Source: Centrapalus pauciflorus (lineage: Eukaryota > Streptophyta > Magnoliopsida > Asterales > Asteraceae). Taken from it: a DNA stretch of 64,000 bases. The stretch covers positions 187,932 through 251,931 of the forward strand of contig JAANYP010001811.1 of NCBI GenBank assembly GCA_020465985.1, written 5' to 3'. A program made the translations under genes and the position numbers. The notes beneath the pieces were generated by a model. The model was not told the DNA's origin and ran no database searches. It worked only from the letters and a program-made list of their open reading frames with translations. Below are positions 61,741-64,000 of the stretch, one piece after another (positions within the stretch are counted from its first letter, which is position 1; each line of letters opens with the position of its first letter).

Positions 61741-64000
61741 TTAGTCACTCTTGTTTAACATGCCCAGCTTGCTGACAAGGTAATTAAACCTTGTTTCATC
61801 CAGAGGTTTGGTGAAAATGTCTGCAAGCTGTTCATTTGTGGAAATAAAACTTACCTCCACATTACCTTTCTGAATGTGATCTCTGATGAAGTGATGTCTG
61901 ACTTCAATATGCTTTGTTCTTGAATGAAATACTGGATTGTTGGAGATGGCTATGGCACTTGTGTTATCACACAGAATAGGAGTTTTCCTATAGACAAGGC
62001 CATAATCTTCAAGCTGATGCTGCATCCACAGAATCTGCTCACAGCAGCTTCCAGCAGCAATGTACTCAGCTTCAGCAGTAGAAGTGGACACTGAGTTCTG
62101 CTTCTTGCTACTCCAACTGATCAACTTTCCACCAAGAAGTTGACACCCACCTGTTGTGCTTTTCCTATCTAACCTGCAGCCTGCAAAATCAGAATCTGAA
62201 TAACCTGTTAGCTCAAGGCTTGAGTCTTTGGGATACCAAAGAACCAAACCTGGTGTACCCTTTAGGTACCTGAAGATTCTTTTGACAGCAGCTAGATGAG
62301 ATTCCTTTGGATCAGCTTGGAATCTAGCACATAGACAGGTGGCAAACATAATATCAGGTCTGCTAGCAGTTAAGTAAAGCAAGCTCCCAATCATGCCTCT
62401 GTAAGCTGTTACTGAAACAGCTTTGCCACTAGCATCAACATCCAATTTTACATTGGTTGCCATTGGGGTTTTAATAGGAGAACTTTGATCAAATTTGAAC
62501 TTTTTCAAAAGATCTAAAGTGTACTTTCTTTGATTTATAAAAATTCCAGTTGAGGTTTGTTTAACCTGCAATCCTAAAAAGAAAGTTAGTTCTCCCATCA
62601 TACTCATTTCATATTTAGATTTCATGAGTAATGAAAAATTCTTGCATAACTGCTCATTAGTAGAACCAAATATTATGTCATCCACATAAATTTGAACAAT
62701 CATAATATCAGACTTCACCTTCTTTATGAACAGAGTGGTATCCACTTTACCTCTGGAGTACCCATTGCTCATAAGGAATTCAGTAAGAGTGTCATACCAG
62801 GCTCTAGGGGCTTGTTTGAGACCATAGAGAGCTTTGTCCAATTTATAGACAAATCCTGGGTGTTGTTCATTTTCAAAACCTGGAGGCTGCTTGACATAGA
62901 CTTCTTCTTGCAGCTTCCCATTCAAAAATGCACTCTTCACATCCATTTGAAATACCTTAATGCTCTTATGAGCAGCGTAGGCTAGATACAAACGAATTGC
63001 TTCTAGCCTGGCCACAGGAGCAAATGTTTCATCATAATCAATTCCTTCCTCCTGTCTGTAGCCCTGAGCAACAAGTCTTGCCTTATTTCTAATGACATGA
63101 CCTTGCTCATCCATCTTGTTCCTGAAAACCCATTTTGTGCCAATTATAGTTTTACCTTTAGGAGCAGGGACCAGCTTCCATACTTTGTTCCTCTCAAACT
63201 GATTGAGTTCTTCTTGCATGGCAGTGATCCAATTGGCATCTTTTAATGCTTCATCAACCTTCTTTGGCTCCATCAGTGAAACAAAACTAGAGAACATACA
63301 AAAGTTCCCTAAGCTGTCCCACCGAGTTTGTATCCCTTTGTTGATGTCACCAATTATTTGATCATTGGGGTGACACCTGATCCATTTAGGATCATTTTTC
63401 AATGATGATTTACCTGAGTTGTTAACATCTTCAGCAGGTCCTGTTGAACAGCTCTCAAGATTTTCAGACACACTGTTGTCTTGAGCCTGTTCATTTGTTG
63501 AACATGTCTGACCACTGTTGAACATATCAGCAGAGGAACTGGGAAAATCAGCATTGATAGGTTCTGGACATGCAGTTGTAATTAAGTCAGTACATTTATT
63601 CACACAGGGTGTATTGACATAATCATCATCATGTCCATCATGATTAACAGGTTCCACACTGGGTGTAGTGAAAGCTTTTGAGTCCTCTTCATTGATTGAA
63701 TGCATCAGATCATCAAAGTTAAGTTCTCCTGAAACTGATTCAGGAACAGCTTTGGTGGAGGCATTCTTGGACTCTTCAAAGGTGACATTGATAGATTCAT
63801 CTATCACCCTTCTTTTGTTGTTGTATACCCTGTAGGCTTTTGAGATAGCAGAGTAGCCAACAAACACACCTTCATCAGCTTTAGGTTCAAATTTCGACAG
63901 CTGGTCCCTTTGATTCAGAATGAAACAGGGACATCCAAACACATGGAAATAACTGACATTTGGCTTTCTCCCTTTGAGCAGCTCATAGGGAGTCTTGTTG
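61741..64000 (-). CDS. Family A copy 2 pol: integrase end, RT and RNase H (partial at window edge)
   Basis: Open across the right edge, where it reads NKTPYELLKGRKPNVSYFHV, the C-terminal part of integrase. A variable acidic linker follows (63,750-63,380), then RT (WITAMQEELNQFERNKVW, FQMDVKSAFLNGKLQEEV, catalytic YVDDIIFGS, FFLGLQVKQT) and RNase H (YSDSDFAGCRLDRKSTTGG, STAEAEYIAAGSC), ending KLGMLNKSD at 61741. There are no stops or shifts in the visible part, unlike copy 1, so this copy stayed open for longer or inserted later. Confidence 0.9.
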   Translation of the reverse strand, partial: NKTPYELLKGRKPNVSYFHVFGCPCFILNQRDQLSKFEPKADEGVFVGYSAISKAYRVYNNKRRVIDESINVTFEESKNASTKAVPESVSGELNFDDLMHSINEEDSKAFTTPSVEPVNHDGHDDDYVNTPCVNKCTDLITTACPEPINADFPSSSADMFNSGQTCSTNEQAQDNSVSENLESCSTGPAEDVNNSGKSSLKNDPKWIRCHPNDQIIGDINKGIQTRWDSLGNFCMFSSFVSLMEPKKVDEALKDANWITAMQEELNQFERNKVWKLVPAPKGKTIIGTKWVFRNKMDEQGHVIRNKARLVAQGYRQEEGIDYDETFAPVARLEAIRLYLAYAAHKSIKVFQMDVKSAFLNGKLQEEVYVKQPPGFENEQHPGFVYKLDKALYGLKQAPRAWYDTLTEFLMSNGYSRGKVDTTLFIKKVKSDIMIVQIYVDDIIFGSTNEQLCKNFSLLMKSKYEMSMMGELTFFLGLQVKQTSTGIFINQRKYTLDLLKKFKFDQSSPIKTPMATNVKLDVDASGKAVSVTAYRGMIGSLLYLTASRPDIMFATCLCARFQADPKESHLAAVKRIFRYLKGTPGLVLWYPKDSSLELTGYSDSDFAGCRLDRKSTTGGCQLLGGKLISWSSKKQNSVSTSTAEAEYIAAGSCCEQILWMQHQLEDYGLVYRKTPILCDNTSAIAISNNPVFHSRTKHIEVRHHFIRDHIQKGNVEVSFISTNEQLADIFTKPLDETRFNYLVSKLGMLNKSD

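Larger units (their letters stand above)
34757..64000 (-). mobile_element. Family A copy 2, Sirevirus-type copia, split by a nested gypsy element and cut by the window edge
   Basis: On the minus strand: pol (64000-61741), spacer, post-pol ORF (61030-56878), 3' region (56877-56729 continued at 36101-35882), polypurine tract and 3' LTR (35881-34757). The gypsy element inserted into the 3' region with AATTA on both sides (36097-36101; 56724-56728). The gag and 5' LTR lie right of the window. The flank left of the LTR is TTAAT. It is closely related to copy 1 throughout. Confidence 0.88.

Overview
This is a plant nuclear window made almost entirely of transposable elements. I see no intact host gene, no rRNA, tRNA or CRISPR. 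Plant origin follows from LTR retrotransposons primed by initiator tRNA-Met (TGGTATCAGAGC sites), Athila-like and chromodomain-bearing Ty3/gypsy elements, Sirevirus-type Ty1/copia elements with very large gag and a long extra ORF after pol, and MULE- and hAT-like DNA elements. The style of the post-pol ORFs and the CGACTCGTCGAGTCG motif near 12,000-12,110 resemble repeats I associate with Asteraceae (lettuce tribe and relatives); that placement is an inference.

Layout, left to right. 1-2,098: reverse gypsy LTR with its primer site, the element body lying off the left edge. 2,290-8,400: two reverse ORF remnants of the Athila env-like / 'putative plant transposon protein' type, a CA microsatellite, a 294-bp MULE-like MITE with a 10-bp target duplication, and an 836-bp element with two identical 166-bp inverted ends that carries what looks like the first coding exon of actin-related protein 3 (ARP3). 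About 8,400-11,941: decayed reverse gypsy-LTR-like sequence split by a 1.18-kb hAT-like deletion derivative with an 8-bp duplication. 12,191-18,613: decayed reverse Athila-like gypsy element with its 5' LTR and primer site. 19,513-32,943: complete but mutated 13.4-kb forward copia element of Sirevirus type (here 'family A', copy 1), with 1.1-kb LTRs and the 5-bp duplication ATTAT.

34,757-64,000 is a three-level nest. A second family-A element (copy 2, reverse; LTR 34,757-35,881, body resuming at 56,729 and running off the right edge) was entered by a 20.6-kb forward gypsy/chromovirus element (36,102-56,723; 2.4-kb LTRs; duplication AATTA). That element was in turn entered by a 10.8-kb reverse Sirevirus-like copia element ('family B', 41,790-52,621; identical-length 690-bp LTRs with four mismatches; duplication AATAC). 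All junctions are resolved to the base, and the gypsy pol frame is continuous across the family-B insertion once one duplication copy is discounted.

The least expected signals are three candidate phase-0 spliceosomal introns inside retrotransposon coding regions: 68 bp and 70 bp at the gag/pol boundary of copia families A and B, where removal would put protease in frame with gag, and 91 bp between reverse transcriptase and RNase H of the gypsy element. Next come the 940- to 1,380-codon post-pol ORFs of unknown function in both copia families, which share a weakly similar N-terminal domain; a 66-bp nested hairpin present in both pol and the post-pol ORF of family B; and the ARP3 exon captured between identical inverted ends.
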